DNA from: Chroococcidiopsis sp. TS-821
GTDB taxonomy: Bacteria > Cyanobacteriota > Cyanobacteriia > Cyanobacteriales > Chroococcidiopsidaceae
Reading direction: 5' to 3'
Length of the DNA stretch: 64,000 bases
NCBI RefSeq assembly: GCF_002939305.1
Contig: NZ_MVDI01000001.1
Span: 62,001-126,000 of the forward strand
Made by a program: the position numbers and the translations under genes. Shown one piece after another: positions 46,107 through 53,607 of the stretch. Numbering within the stretch: the stretch's first letter is position 1; each line of letters starts with the position of its first letter. The notes beneath the pieces are model-generated. The model worked only from the letters and a program-made list of their open reading frames with translations. It was not told the DNA's origin and ran no database searches.

Positions 46107-46185
46107 AAAACCTCCACGTAGTTGCAAAGTAGAAACACCACCTCTACTTTGCAATGTCTAATTTAAACACTCGCGGGGAGGTTTT
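46107..46185 (+). promoter_or_regulatory. Structured leader candidate upstream of pntA
   Basis: Nested inverted repeats: outer AAAACCTCC (46107-46115) with GGAGGTTTT (46177-46185), and inside it a perfect 12-bp hairpin TTGCAAAGTAGA (46122-46133) with TCTACTTTGCAA (46143-46154), loop of nine. The outer right arm contains GGAGG. It ends 74 bp before the pntA start. It could be a regulated leader, a transcription terminator variant or a small RNA. Confidence 0.5.
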
Positions 46186-46258
46186 CCTTTGGCTGGAGGA
46201 GCTAGCAAAAAGCGTATTTTGAGTTGCTTATTTGAGAGATGGTCAGGAAGGAGATTGC

Positions 46259-47425
46259 ATGAAATTAGCAGTTGCAAAAGAAATTGAAGTTGGCGAGCGT
46301 CGCGTTGCTTTAGTACCGGATACTGTCACCCGATTGCTGAAAAAAGGAATTGAAGTATGGGTAGAAGCAGGTGCAGGCGAAAGCTCGTTTTTTACTGATG
46401 CAGATTACGAAACCGCAGGTGCCAAAATTATTCACGACACCGATACTTTGTGGCGAGAAGCTGATATTCTCCTCAAAGTAGGAATACCTAAAGAGCGCGA
46501 AGACGGACGCTTAGAAATAGATTTATTGCGTGAAGGCGCAGTTTTAGTTAGCTTCCTAAATCCGTTAGGAGAACCGGCGATCGCTCAGCGTTTGGCACAA
46601 AAACAAATTACCGCGCTGAGTATGGAAATGATCCCGCGCACAACTAGAGCGCAAAGCATGGATGCGCTATCATCACAGGCATCGATTGCGGGATACAAAG
46701 CCGTGTTAATTGCTGCAGCAGCACTGCCAAAATATTTTCCGATGCTGACAACAGCGGCAGGTACCATCGCACCAGCTAAAGTATTTATCATGGGTGCGGG
46801 GGTTGCAGGGTTACAAGCGATCGCCACCGCCAGACGCTTGGGCGCTGTAGTAGAAGCTTTTGATATTCGCCCTGCTGTCAAAGAAGAAGTTCAAAGCTTA
46901 GGCGCTAAATTTGTTGAAGTACAACTTAACGAAGACACCGTTGCCGATGGTGGATACGCCAAAGAAGTCTCAGAAGCCGCCAAGCAGCGTACGCAAGAAG
47001 TTGTCGCCGAACACGTCAAGCAATCGGACGTCGTGATTACAACCGCACAAGTCCCTGGCAAAAAAGCGCCGCTACTCGTGACAGAAGAGATGGTAGCTCA
47101 AATGAAGCCAGGTTCAGTAATTGTCGATCTGGCAGCTGAACAAGGTGGAAACTGTGCGTGTACAGAACCAGGTAAAGACGTGCAACGCAATGGCGTGACA
47201 ATTATTGGTCCTATCAATCTACCTTCATCGATGCCTGTTCACGCCAGTCAGCTGTATTCTAAAAACCTGTTTTCGCTCGTGCAACTGCTGATCAAAGATG
47301 GCAATCTAGAGGTAAATTTTGCAGACGATATTATCAACGCTGCTTGCATTACACACGCGGGTGAAATTCGCAATCAACGCGTAAAAGAAGCTTTGGCAAC
47401 GTTGAGTAGTGCCACAGCTGGGTAA
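46259..47425 (+). CDS. pntA: NAD(P) transhydrogenase subunit alpha, domain I
   Basis: A 388-residue NAD(H)-binding subunit of the proton-translocating transhydrogenase, which makes NADPH using the proton gradient. The ATG at 46259 has AAGGAGA before it. Seen: VAKEIEVGERRVALVPD, PAKVFIMGAGVAGLQAIATARRLGA (Rossmann) and FDIRPAVKEEVQSLGAKFVEV in split form. As in many cyanobacteria the alpha chain is split into two genes with domain I here. Confidence 0.96.
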   Translation: MKLAVAKEIEVGERRVALVPDTVTRLLKKGIEVWVEAGAGESSFFTDADYETAGAKIIHDTDTLWREADILLKVGIPKEREDGRLEIDLLREGAVLVSFLNPLGEPAIAQRLAQKQITALSMEMIPRTTRAQSMDALSSQASIAGYKAVLIAAAALPKYFPMLTTAAGTIAPAKVFIMGAGVAGLQAIATARRLGAVVEAFDIRPAVKEEVQSLGAKFVEVQLNEDTVADGGYAKEVSEAAKQRTQEVVAEHVKQSDVVITTAQVPGKKAPLLVTEEMVAQMKPGSVIVDLAAEQGGNCACTEPGKDVQRNGVTIIGPINLPSSMPVHASQLYSKNLFSLVQLLIKDGNLEVNFADDIINAACITHAGEIRNQRVKEALATLSSATAG

Positions 47426-47445
47426 GTGGTGACAGGTAATCAAGG

Positions 47446-47465
47446 CAATTACCAATTACCAATCA
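47446..47465. repeat. Period-7 repeat (CAATTAC type)
   Basis: CAATTAC-CAATTAC-CAATCA, a tandem heptamer, preceded by ACAGGTAAT in inverted relation. It lies between pntA and pntA2; a near-identical arrangement is at 52270-52320. Confidence 0.55.
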
Positions 47466-47477
47466 GGAGATTTTTCA

Positions 47478-47771
47478 ATGACAGAAGCATTACTTGCTGC
47501 TTTATTTGTATTTGTTTTGGCATCTTTTACGGGATTTGAAGTTATTAATAAAGTCCCGCCAACGCTACATACGCCTTTGATGTCTGGCGCGAATGCGATT
47601 TCAGGCATTGCAGTCATTGGCGCGATTCTAGTTGCAGGTGCTAATGAGGGAAGCGTATCGGTCATTTTAGGCTTAATCGCCGTCGTGCTAGCAACCATCA
47701 ACGTCGTCGGCGGTTTTCTCGTAACAGATCGGATGTTGCAAATGTTTAAGAAAAAAGAGGTGAAAGCGTGA
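47478..47771 (+). CDS. NAD(P) transhydrogenase subunit alpha part 2
   Basis: A 97-residue membrane subunit with about three segments (LLAALFVFVLASFTG, TSGANAISGIAVIGAILVAG and VILGLIAVVLATINVVGGF). Matches the N-terminal membrane part normally fused to the alpha chain. It overlaps pntB by 4 bp (GTGA). Confidence 0.93.
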   Translation: MTEALLAALFVFVLASFTGFEVINKVPPTLHTPLMSGANAISGIAVIGAILVAGANEGSVSVILGLIAVVLATINVVGGFLVTDRMLQMFKKKEVKA

Positions 47772-49162
47772 GTGACTTTCTACCAACAGGAATTCAGTTA
47801 AGTTATTTAGTCGCGGCTTCTTTATTTATCATCGGTTTAAAAAAATTAGGCTCGCCTGCTACCGCACGTCAAGGCAATTTCTTAGCCGCCGTTGGGATGT
47901 TGCTTGCTGTTGTGGCAACGCTGCTCGATCGGCAGGTACTAAGCTATGAAATGATTTTAGTCGGCTTGGCAGTTGGTTCATTAATTGGGGCGATCGCCGC
48001 ACAAAAAGTCGCGATGACGGCAATGCCACAAATGGTAGGCTTGTTAAACGGACTTGGTGGGGCGGCTTCTGCGCTTGTTGCTGTCGCTGAGTTTTGGCGA
48101 TTGATGGGAACGTCGCAAGCTATTCCCCTCGATGCCAATATATCGATGCTGTTGGATGTATTCATCGGTGGTGTCACGTTTACCGGTAGTACGATCGCCT
48201 TTGCCAAATTGCAAGGTTTAATCAGCGGCTCGCCTATAACATTTCCCTTACAGCAACCACTCAATGCCTTACTTTTAGTTGGTTTTGTTGTTGGTAGCGG
48301 ATATTTATTAGTTTCTCCGGAAAATTTACCCATATTCTTAGCAGTATCAGGTATTTCCCTACTCCTTGGCGTATTATTCGTTCTACCAATCGGTGGTGGC
48401 GATATGCCAGTTGTGATTTCGCTGTTGAACTCGTTATCCGGTTTAGCAGCAAGTGCTGCTGGTTTTGTCGTGATGAACAATATGCTGATCATCGCGGGTG
48501 CTTTAGTCGGTGCATCAGGGCTGATTTTGACGCAGATCATGTGCAAGGCAATGAACCGCTCGCTGGGAAGCGTCTTGTTTGGCTCGTTTGGTAAGGCAGG
48601 AGCCTCCGGTGGTAGTAGTACGCAAGAGAAAACTGTCCGCAGCATCGATCCTGAAGAAGGCGCAATGATGTTGGGTTATGCGCGATCGGTGGTGATCGTT
48701 CCTGGTTACGGTATGGCAGTTGCGCAAGCACAGCACAGCGTTCGTGAATTGGCAGATCAACTCGAAAAAATGGGGGTTGATGTTAAGTATGCGATTCACC
48801 CCGTTGCTGGAAGAATGCCAGGGCATATGAATGTGTTACTTGCCGAAGCGAATGTACCGTATCCGCAGCTGTACGACATGGATGATATCAATCCTCAATT
48901 TGAGCAAACCGATGTTGCGTTGGTCATTGGGGCAAACGATGTCGTCAATCCCGCAGCGCGTAGCGACTCCTCTAGCCCAATTTATGGAATGCCCATTTTA
49001 GAAGTCGATCGCGCTAAGCACACAATTGTGATTAAGCGGGGAATGAGTACCGGCTTTGCTGGGGTGGATAACGATCTGTTTTACAAAGATAAAACGATGA
49101 TGCTCTTTGGTAGTGCGAAAGATGTCGTCTCGAAGTTAGTTTCTGAAGTGAAGCAGCTATAA
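47768..49162 (+). CDS. pntB: NAD(P) transhydrogenase subunit beta
   Basis: A 464-residue beta subunit: nine or so membrane segments then the NADP(H)-binding domain III (YARSVVIVPGYGMAVAQAQH, GANDVVNPAA, DRAKHTIVIKRGM). The GTG start overlaps the previous stop. The operon pntA-pntA2-pntB is followed by a strong terminator. Confidence 0.96.
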   Translation: MSDFLPTGIQLSYLVAASLFIIGLKKLGSPATARQGNFLAAVGMLLAVVATLLDRQVLSYEMILVGLAVGSLIGAIAAQKVAMTAMPQMVGLLNGLGGAASALVAVAEFWRLMGTSQAIPLDANISMLLDVFIGGVTFTGSTIAFAKLQGLISGSPITFPLQQPLNALLLVGFVVGSGYLLVSPENLPIFLAVSGISLLLGVLFVLPIGGGDMPVVISLLNSLSGLAASAAGFVVMNNMLIIAGALVGASGLILTQIMCKAMNRSLGSVLFGSFGKAGASGGSSTQEKTVRSIDPEEGAMMLGYARSVVIVPGYGMAVAQAQHSVRELADQLEKMGVDVKYAIHPVAGRMPGHMNVLLAEANVPYPQLYDMDDINPQFEQTDVALVIGANDVVNPAARSDSSSPIYGMPILEVDRAKHTIVIKRGMSTGFAGVDNDLFYKDKTMMLFGSAKDVVSKLVSEVKQL

Positions 49163-49194
49163 ACTATCCTAATCACAACTCATAAATTTATGAG

Positions 49195-49234
49195 CTTGCT
49201 TTAAGAGATCAATCCTCTTGAGGCAAGTTTTTTT
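49195..49234 (+). terminator. Intrinsic terminator after pntB
   Basis: CTTGCTTTAAGAG (49195-49207) pairs with CTCTTGAGGCAAG (49215-49227), 13 pairs with two G-T wobbles, followed by seven T bases (49228-49234). A classic intrinsic terminator 33 bp past the pntB stop. Confidence 0.9.
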
Positions 49235-49300
49235 ATGTATAGCAATGCAAAGCTCAAACCTCTGAACCTTACTACAAAAGCCACTGATATATCAATCAAA

Positions 49301-49352
49301 GTTAAGTCAACTTTAACACTACCTTGACGAGCAGTTAATACACACTTGCTAG
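49301..49352 (+). promoter_or_regulatory. Tandem Pho-box-like array upstream of phoD
   Basis: Octamers at 11-bp intervals: GTTAAGTC, TTTAACAC, CTTGACGA, GTTAATAC, then CTTGCTAG, each separated by 3 bp. This matches the layout (8 bp plus 3 bp) of the binding site of the phosphate regulator SphR/PhoB in cyanobacteria, with TTAA the conserved core. It lies 80 bp before the phoD start. Confidence 0.62.
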
Positions 49353-49431
49353 TTTCTTGTTGCAGCAGATAGAGCTTGGCGCTGTAAGTTGAGCTTCTCA
49401 AGGCTGAAGAAAATACAAGAGGAGTAAACAC

Positions 49432-51006
49432 ATGACTCGTTGGGATGTAGAGCGTTTGCTGTTGACGGGGATGCAGCGGCGGCGCTTGCTGATGGGTGTG
49501 AGTGTATTAACAAGTTTAGCGATCGCTAGCCAATTTTCGCGGCGAGTCGTTGCTCAACCAAAGTTTTCTGATTATCCTTTTAAACTCGGTGTTGCTTCAG
49601 GAGAACCGTTACCCGATGGTTTTGTCATTTGGACGCGGCTAGCACCGCAACCACTTAACGGTGGGGGAATGCCAACCCAAAACGTTGAAGTTCGCTGGCA
49701 AGTCGCAAGAGATCCGAAAATGCAGCAAGTTGTGCAAAAAGGAACGGCGATCGCCACTCCTGAACTTGCGCATTCGGTTCATGTCGAAGTGCAAGGATTA
49801 GAACCAAATCGCTGGTATTGGTATCAATTCAAAGCAGGTAATGAGACAAGTCGCATCGGGAGAACGCGCACTGCACCTGCACGCGGCGATCGCTTACAAC
49901 AACTGACTTTTGCGTTTGCTTCGTGCCAAGACTGGCAAAATGGCTTTTATTCTGCCTACTACAACATGGCGCAGGAAGAACTCGATTTTGTCGTTCATCT
50001 TGGCGATTATATCTACGAGTACGGACCTGATTTTAGTAAACCACGCCAACACAACAGTCCTGAAACTATCAGTCTTGCCGACTACCGCAACCGTCATGCT
50101 TTGTACAAAACGGCATTTCACTTGCAAGCAGTTCACGCACAGTTTCCCTGGATTGTCACTTGGGACGATCATGAAGTTGAGAACAACTACGCCAACTTAA
50201 TTCCTGAAGACGAGCAAACGCGGAAAGAATTTGTCAAGCGCCGGGCAAATGCTTATCAAGCTTATTACGAGCATATGCCATTGCGTTTATTTTCCTTGCC
50301 CAAAGGTCCTAATATGCAGCTTTATCGGCGTTTGACTTTTGGAGATTTAGCAGAGTTCTTTGTCTTAGATACCCGTCAATACCGCACCAATCAACCGTGT
50401 GACGATGGATTAAAACCAAGATGTGCAGAAGCTTTTGCTCAAGAGGCAACAATGATGGGTAGAGAACAAGAACGCTGGTTATATAGAGGGTTGGGACGAT
50501 CGCAGGCGCGTTGGAATGTCATCGCGCAACAAACAATGATGGCACAATTTGACTTTGATGCGCGTTTGGATAGCGAGTTGTTTAATCTCGATCAGTGGGA
50601 TGGTTACGTTGCTGCACGCGATCGCTTGTTTAATTTCATCCAACAACGCAAACCTAATAACCCTGTCGTGATTACAGGTGATATTCACTCTAGCTGGGTA
50701 CACGATCTTAAAGCCGACTTCAACAATCCTGCCTCACCTACCATTGGTACAGAATTTGTGGGAACTTCTATTTCCTCTGATTTTCCAGCCATCTTTATCG
50801 CCCCAGTCACTGCAGCTTTAGCCAATAACCCACATACAAAGTTTTTTGATGGAGCTTTTCGCGGCTACGTTCGTTGTCAACTTACGCCCCAACAATGGCG
50901 TAGCGATTATCGAGTCGTTTCATCAATTCTCGATCCGCAAGCCCCAGCAAGTACCCTGGCTTCCTTCATCGTAGAAAATGGACAACCAGGCGCTCAGAAG
51001 GCATAA
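49432..51006 (+). CDS. phoD: PhoD-type alkaline phosphatase
   Basis: A 524-residue periplasmic phosphodiesterase/monoesterase of the PhoD family (calcium/iron enzyme). Seen: a twin-arginine-type N-terminus (QRRRLLMGVSVLTSLAIAS), suggesting Tat export, and metal ligands in FASCQDWQ, HLGDYIYEYG, WDDHEVENNY and GDIHSSWVHD. It releases phosphate from organic phosphates. The upstream Pho-box array suggests induction by phosphate starvation. Start ATG 49432. Confidence 0.94.
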   Translation: MTRWDVERLLLTGMQRRRLLMGVSVLTSLAIASQFSRRVVAQPKFSDYPFKLGVASGEPLPDGFVIWTRLAPQPLNGGGMPTQNVEVRWQVARDPKMQQVVQKGTAIATPELAHSVHVEVQGLEPNRWYWYQFKAGNETSRIGRTRTAPARGDRLQQLTFAFASCQDWQNGFYSAYYNMAQEELDFVVHLGDYIYEYGPDFSKPRQHNSPETISLADYRNRHALYKTAFHLQAVHAQFPWIVTWDDHEVENNYANLIPEDEQTRKEFVKRRANAYQAYYEHMPLRLFSLPKGPNMQLYRRLTFGDLAEFFVLDTRQYRTNQPCDDGLKPRCAEAFAQEATMMGREQERWLYRGLGRSQARWNVIAQQTMMAQFDFDARLDSELFNLDQWDGYVAARDRLFNFIQQRKPNNPVVITGDIHSSWVHDLKADFNNPASPTIGTEFVGTSISSDFPAIFIAPVTAALANNPHTKFFDGAFRGYVRCQLTPQQWRSDYRVVSSILDPQAPASTLASFIVENGQPGAQKA

Positions 51007-51181
51007 AATTACGATTTTGTCAATAGGATACGCAATATCCTTCCTGCATGAATTATAAATGCCTTGCGACTTTCTCTGGGGTCTACCCAATCTTTTTTTC
51101 GTGCAGGAGGTCTAAAATTCCAAGTTTTGAGTGAAATCCGCGTCTCAAGGCTCGCAAATCATAACTTTGCACAGCGGTAAA

Positions 51182-51352
51182 TTACTTCTTGCGTTTATAT
51201 CTACCTTGGATGCGATTTTCGCGTTTTTCTTTATCTTGACGACGGCGATCGCGCCAATCAGCAGCTGTTAAGTACAAAACACCTCCGGTTACTGCAACTA
51301 GTAACCCAAAGGCGATTAAAACCAGAACATTAAGTGCTGTCGTCGTTTCCAC
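51182..51352 (-). CDS. Small single-pass membrane protein downstream of petN
   Basis: A 56-residue frame starting with GTG (51352): VETTTALNVLVLIAFGLL, a hydrophobic stretch about residues 7-28, then a highly basic tail DWRDRRRQDKEKRENRI. Eight bases after the petN stop and in the same direction, so likely co-transcribed. No SD motif stronger than weak purines. Not recognised; the thylakoid petN neighbour suggests a membrane-associated role. Confidence 0.6.
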   Translation of the reverse strand: METTTALNVLVLIAFGLLVAVTGGVLYLTAADWRDRRRQDKEKRENRIQGRYKRKK

Positions 51353-51360
51353 TTGAGCTT

Positions 51361-51450
51361 TTACAGTCCGTTACGACCCCAAACGACCATTGCAATCGAC
51401 CACGTAAAGGTAACAAGCAGCATAACCCAACCGAGTGTCAGAATTTCCAT
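51361..51450 (-). CDS. petN: Cytochrome b6f complex subunit PetN
   Basis: A 29-residue single-helix subunit of the cytochrome b6f complex. The translation starts [17 protein letters not shown] and ends WGRNGL, matching the highly conserved PetN. Too short for standard gene-finders, so easy to miss. Membrane protein of photosynthetic electron transport. Confidence 0.96.
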   Translation of the reverse strand: MEILTLGWVMLLVTFTWSIAMVVWGRNGL

Positions 51451-51568
51451 AGCCGTGTATCAAACATTCTGTAAAACAATTTCAAAATTTATCATACTTT
51501 AAAATTAACATTCCCATCTTATTTTTGGTCATGGGTAAACGGGAATAGGCTGTCGATCGGGAAAATTG

Positions 51569-52240
51569 CTACTCTAGGTTAAATTCGACAAAATTAGTTT
51601 GACCGTATGTCATTTGGCGATCGACGGCTGAGAGAATTTTGTTATTTGCTTTTTCCGAATTAAGACAGCGACAAACAAGTTGGGCGACATCAGCGCGGTG
51701 AATTGTCCCTGCAACTCGCGGATCTTCGGTAAGCACGCCGTTACCTGTTGCAGGCTCTGATTTTAAACCACCTGGGCGAATAATTGTATACGTTAGCCCA
51801 CTGTGAATCAAATGCTGTTCAGCTTTTTCCTTTTCGGCTAATACAGAACCTAATGTCGCTAAAGCTTGCGGTGGTAAAGCTTGCGCGCTATCGCCACTAC
51901 CAATTGAAGAAACTAATATAAATTTCTGTACTCCAGCTTTGACGGCTGCATCAATGAGGTTTTTATTGCCTAAATAGTCGGCGCGATCGCCATCTTTGGG
52001 TAAACCACCGATCGTACTAATAACAGCGGTGATTCCTTGTGTCATTGCATTTTCGACATCACTGACACGCAACGCGTCGCCTAAAACAACCTCAATTCCC
52101 ATTGCTTCTAATTCTCCACGAGTCGCCTCGCTGCGCAGTAAAGCTTTTACTTTTAATTGTTGTTGTGTCAAGCAGTGCGCAATTTCTCGACCGACGCCAC
52201 GGCTGGCTCCCGCCAGAAAAATGTAGGATGGATTTGTCAT
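51569..52240 (-). CDS. Atypical short-chain dehydrogenase (NAD(P)H-binding)
   Basis: A 223-residue Rossmann protein. Start ATG 52240 (MTNPSYIFLAGASRGVG, cofactor motif GxxxGxG). The body with STIGGLPKDGDRADY, KFILVSSIGSGDSAQ and SGLTYTIIRPGGLKSE matches atypical SDRs (NmrA/YwnB-like). Substrate unknown. The frame open to 52306 is not coding-like. A CAATTAC-type heptamer element lies immediately upstream. Confidence 0.88.
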   Translation of the reverse strand: MTNPSYIFLAGASRGVGREIAHCLTQQQLKVKALLRSEATRGELEAMGIEVVLGDALRVSDVENAMTQGITAVISTIGGLPKDGDRADYLGNKNLIDAAVKAGVQKFILVSSIGSGDSAQALPPQALATLGSVLAEKEKAEQHLIHSGLTYTIIRPGGLKSEPATGNGVLTEDPRVAGTIHRADVAQLVCRCLNSEKANNKILSAVDRQMTYGQTNFVEFNLE

Positions 52241-52300
52241 GCTCAATTCATTCGCTCCATTTTCATGGGTAACAGGTAATAGGTAAGGAATCAAAATTAT

Positions 52301-52320
52301 GACCAATTACCAATTACCAT
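52301..52320. repeat. Period-7 repeat (CAATTAC type)
   Basis: GACCAATTACCAATTACCAT, tandem heptamers, with an inverted GGTAAT half at 52275. Parallel to the copy at 47430-47465. Confidence 0.55.
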
Positions 52321-52350
52321 TTTCGTTACATTCTTTCACCTGCTTACTGT

Positions 52351-53007
52351 ATGAGTAGAAAAATTATTTTATGGGTGCTTTGGGCAGCATTTATCATTTA
52401 TGTGCTGTTTTTTGCACCACCGTTGCATCTACAAGAAACCTTAACACTGTTGATCGAGATTCTGACGTTGCAGTGGACGAAGGTGAATCCAGTCATTTTA
52501 TCGTTGTTTTCGCTTATTGGTGTTTGGGTATTCATTTATAGCTGCGTGTTATTTTTTGATGGCAGAATGCAGAAGATTCCGTTTTGGGCTTTTGCACTCG
52601 CGTCACTTGGTACAGGTGTTATCGGATTAATTCCTTACTTAGCCTTACGCGAAGCAAATCAAGAATTTACTGGTGCTAAAGATCCTTGGTTACAGTTGCT
52701 AGACTCGCGCAGTACTGGTATTGCTGTGACGATATTTACGCTTGGTTTAGTTGCTTTTGGTTTATTCGCAGGCGATTGGGGAGATTTCGTTCAACAATTT
52801 TTGGGCGATCGCTTTATTCACGGTATGAGTTTGGCGTTTTGCATATTTGCTGCGTTGTTTCCTACCGTACTCGGTGACGATATGGCGCGTCGCGGTTATT
52901 CTAGCAATTCACAACTTTTCTGGGTATTTGCACTTGTGCCTTTATTTGGTCCTCTGCTATACCTCTGCTGGCGTCCGCCTTTACGCGACACTGTTTCATC
53001 AATTTAG
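52351..53007 (+). CDS. Conserved multi-pass membrane protein, unknown
   Basis: A 218-residue protein with about six hydrophobic segments (5-22, 48-68, 74-95, 125-145, 158-178, 190-210). It lacks enzymatic motifs I can name. Likely a conserved cyanobacterial membrane protein. Divergent from the SDR gene. Confidence 0.72.
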   Translation: MSRKIILWVLWAAFIIYVLFFAPPLHLQETLTLLIEILTLQWTKVNPVILSLFSLIGVWVFIYSCVLFFDGRMQKIPFWAFALASLGTGVIGLIPYLALREANQEFTGAKDPWLQLLDSRSTGIAVTIFTLGLVAFGLFAGDWGDFVQQFLGDRFIHGMSLAFCIFAALFPTVLGDDMARRGYSSNSQLFWVFALVPLFGPLLYLCWRPPLRDTVSSI

Positions 53008-53122
53008 TACTCGTGTACTATCTTCAAGTAGAATGAAGAAGGGCGAGGTAGCCAGAAGTCAGGATTCATAGAAAAATCTATTTTGGTAGAAATGACTCAT
53101 TAGTTTAAGTTCTATCTGAAAA

Positions 53123-53151
53123 ACTCTGATCCCTGACCTCTGATGACCCCT
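53123..53151. repeat. Period-7 repeat (CTGATCC/CTGACCT)
   Basis: Heptamers CTGATCC-CTGACCT-CTGATGA-CCCC in the gap before the next gene, same family as 6386. Confidence 0.55.
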
Positions 53152-53176
53152 TTATTATTCAGGGAGAACATCGCAT

Positions 53177-53560
53177 ATGGCAGTTGCAGATTTACGCAAA
53201 AGCGACATGATGGCGCATCTACTTGATGCTTTAGACGCGGGTAAAGATATAGGTCATTACGGTAGATTAGTGTTTGCGATGGTAGCGCGGCACTTTTTAA
53301 GCGAAAAAGAGTTAATTGAATATCTCCAAAAAGACCGCGATTTTAGTGAAGAAGACGCGCGATCGCTTTATCAACAAGTGCAAGGTAAAGATTATAATCC
53401 TCCACGCCGCGAAAGAGTATTGGAATGGCAGCAACAACAAGATTTTCCGATTTGCCCCAATCCTGACAATCCTGACGCTTGTAACGTTTACAAAGATTTG
53501 CAGTTTCCTGAAGAAGTTTACGAACACATATCAGAGTATCACGAGCAGAAGAGGAATTGA
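53177..53560 (+). CDS. Conserved hypothetical protein, 127 residues
   Basis: An alpha-helical protein with a C-terminal Cys-containing segment (FPICPNPDNPDACNVYKDL). Well-formed start (ATG with GGGAGAA upstream). Not recognised beyond its codon use being typical of the genome. Confidence 0.72.
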   Translation: MAVADLRKSDMMAHLLDALDAGKDIGHYGRLVFAMVARHFLSEKELIEYLQKDRDFSEEDARSLYQQVQGKDYNPPRRERVLEWQQQQDFPICPNPDNPDACNVYKDLQFPEEVYEHISEYHEQKRN

Positions 53561-53607
53561 GTAGCTGGGGTAAGTAAAAAGAGTGAGTTTCCCGTATTGA
53601 ATCGTAG

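Larger units (their letters stand above)
45469..46258. other. Long gap upstream of pntA
   Basis: About 790 bp without a called gene. It holds a Pho-box-like repeat pair on the minus strand (46052-46070) and a structured region before pntA (46107-46185), each listed separately. Confidence 0.5.

Noticed and set aside
46189-46287. TTG-start leader frame behind GGAGG upstream of pntA
   Set aside because: Non-standard start and out-of-frame overlap with pntA; cannot be separated from chance.
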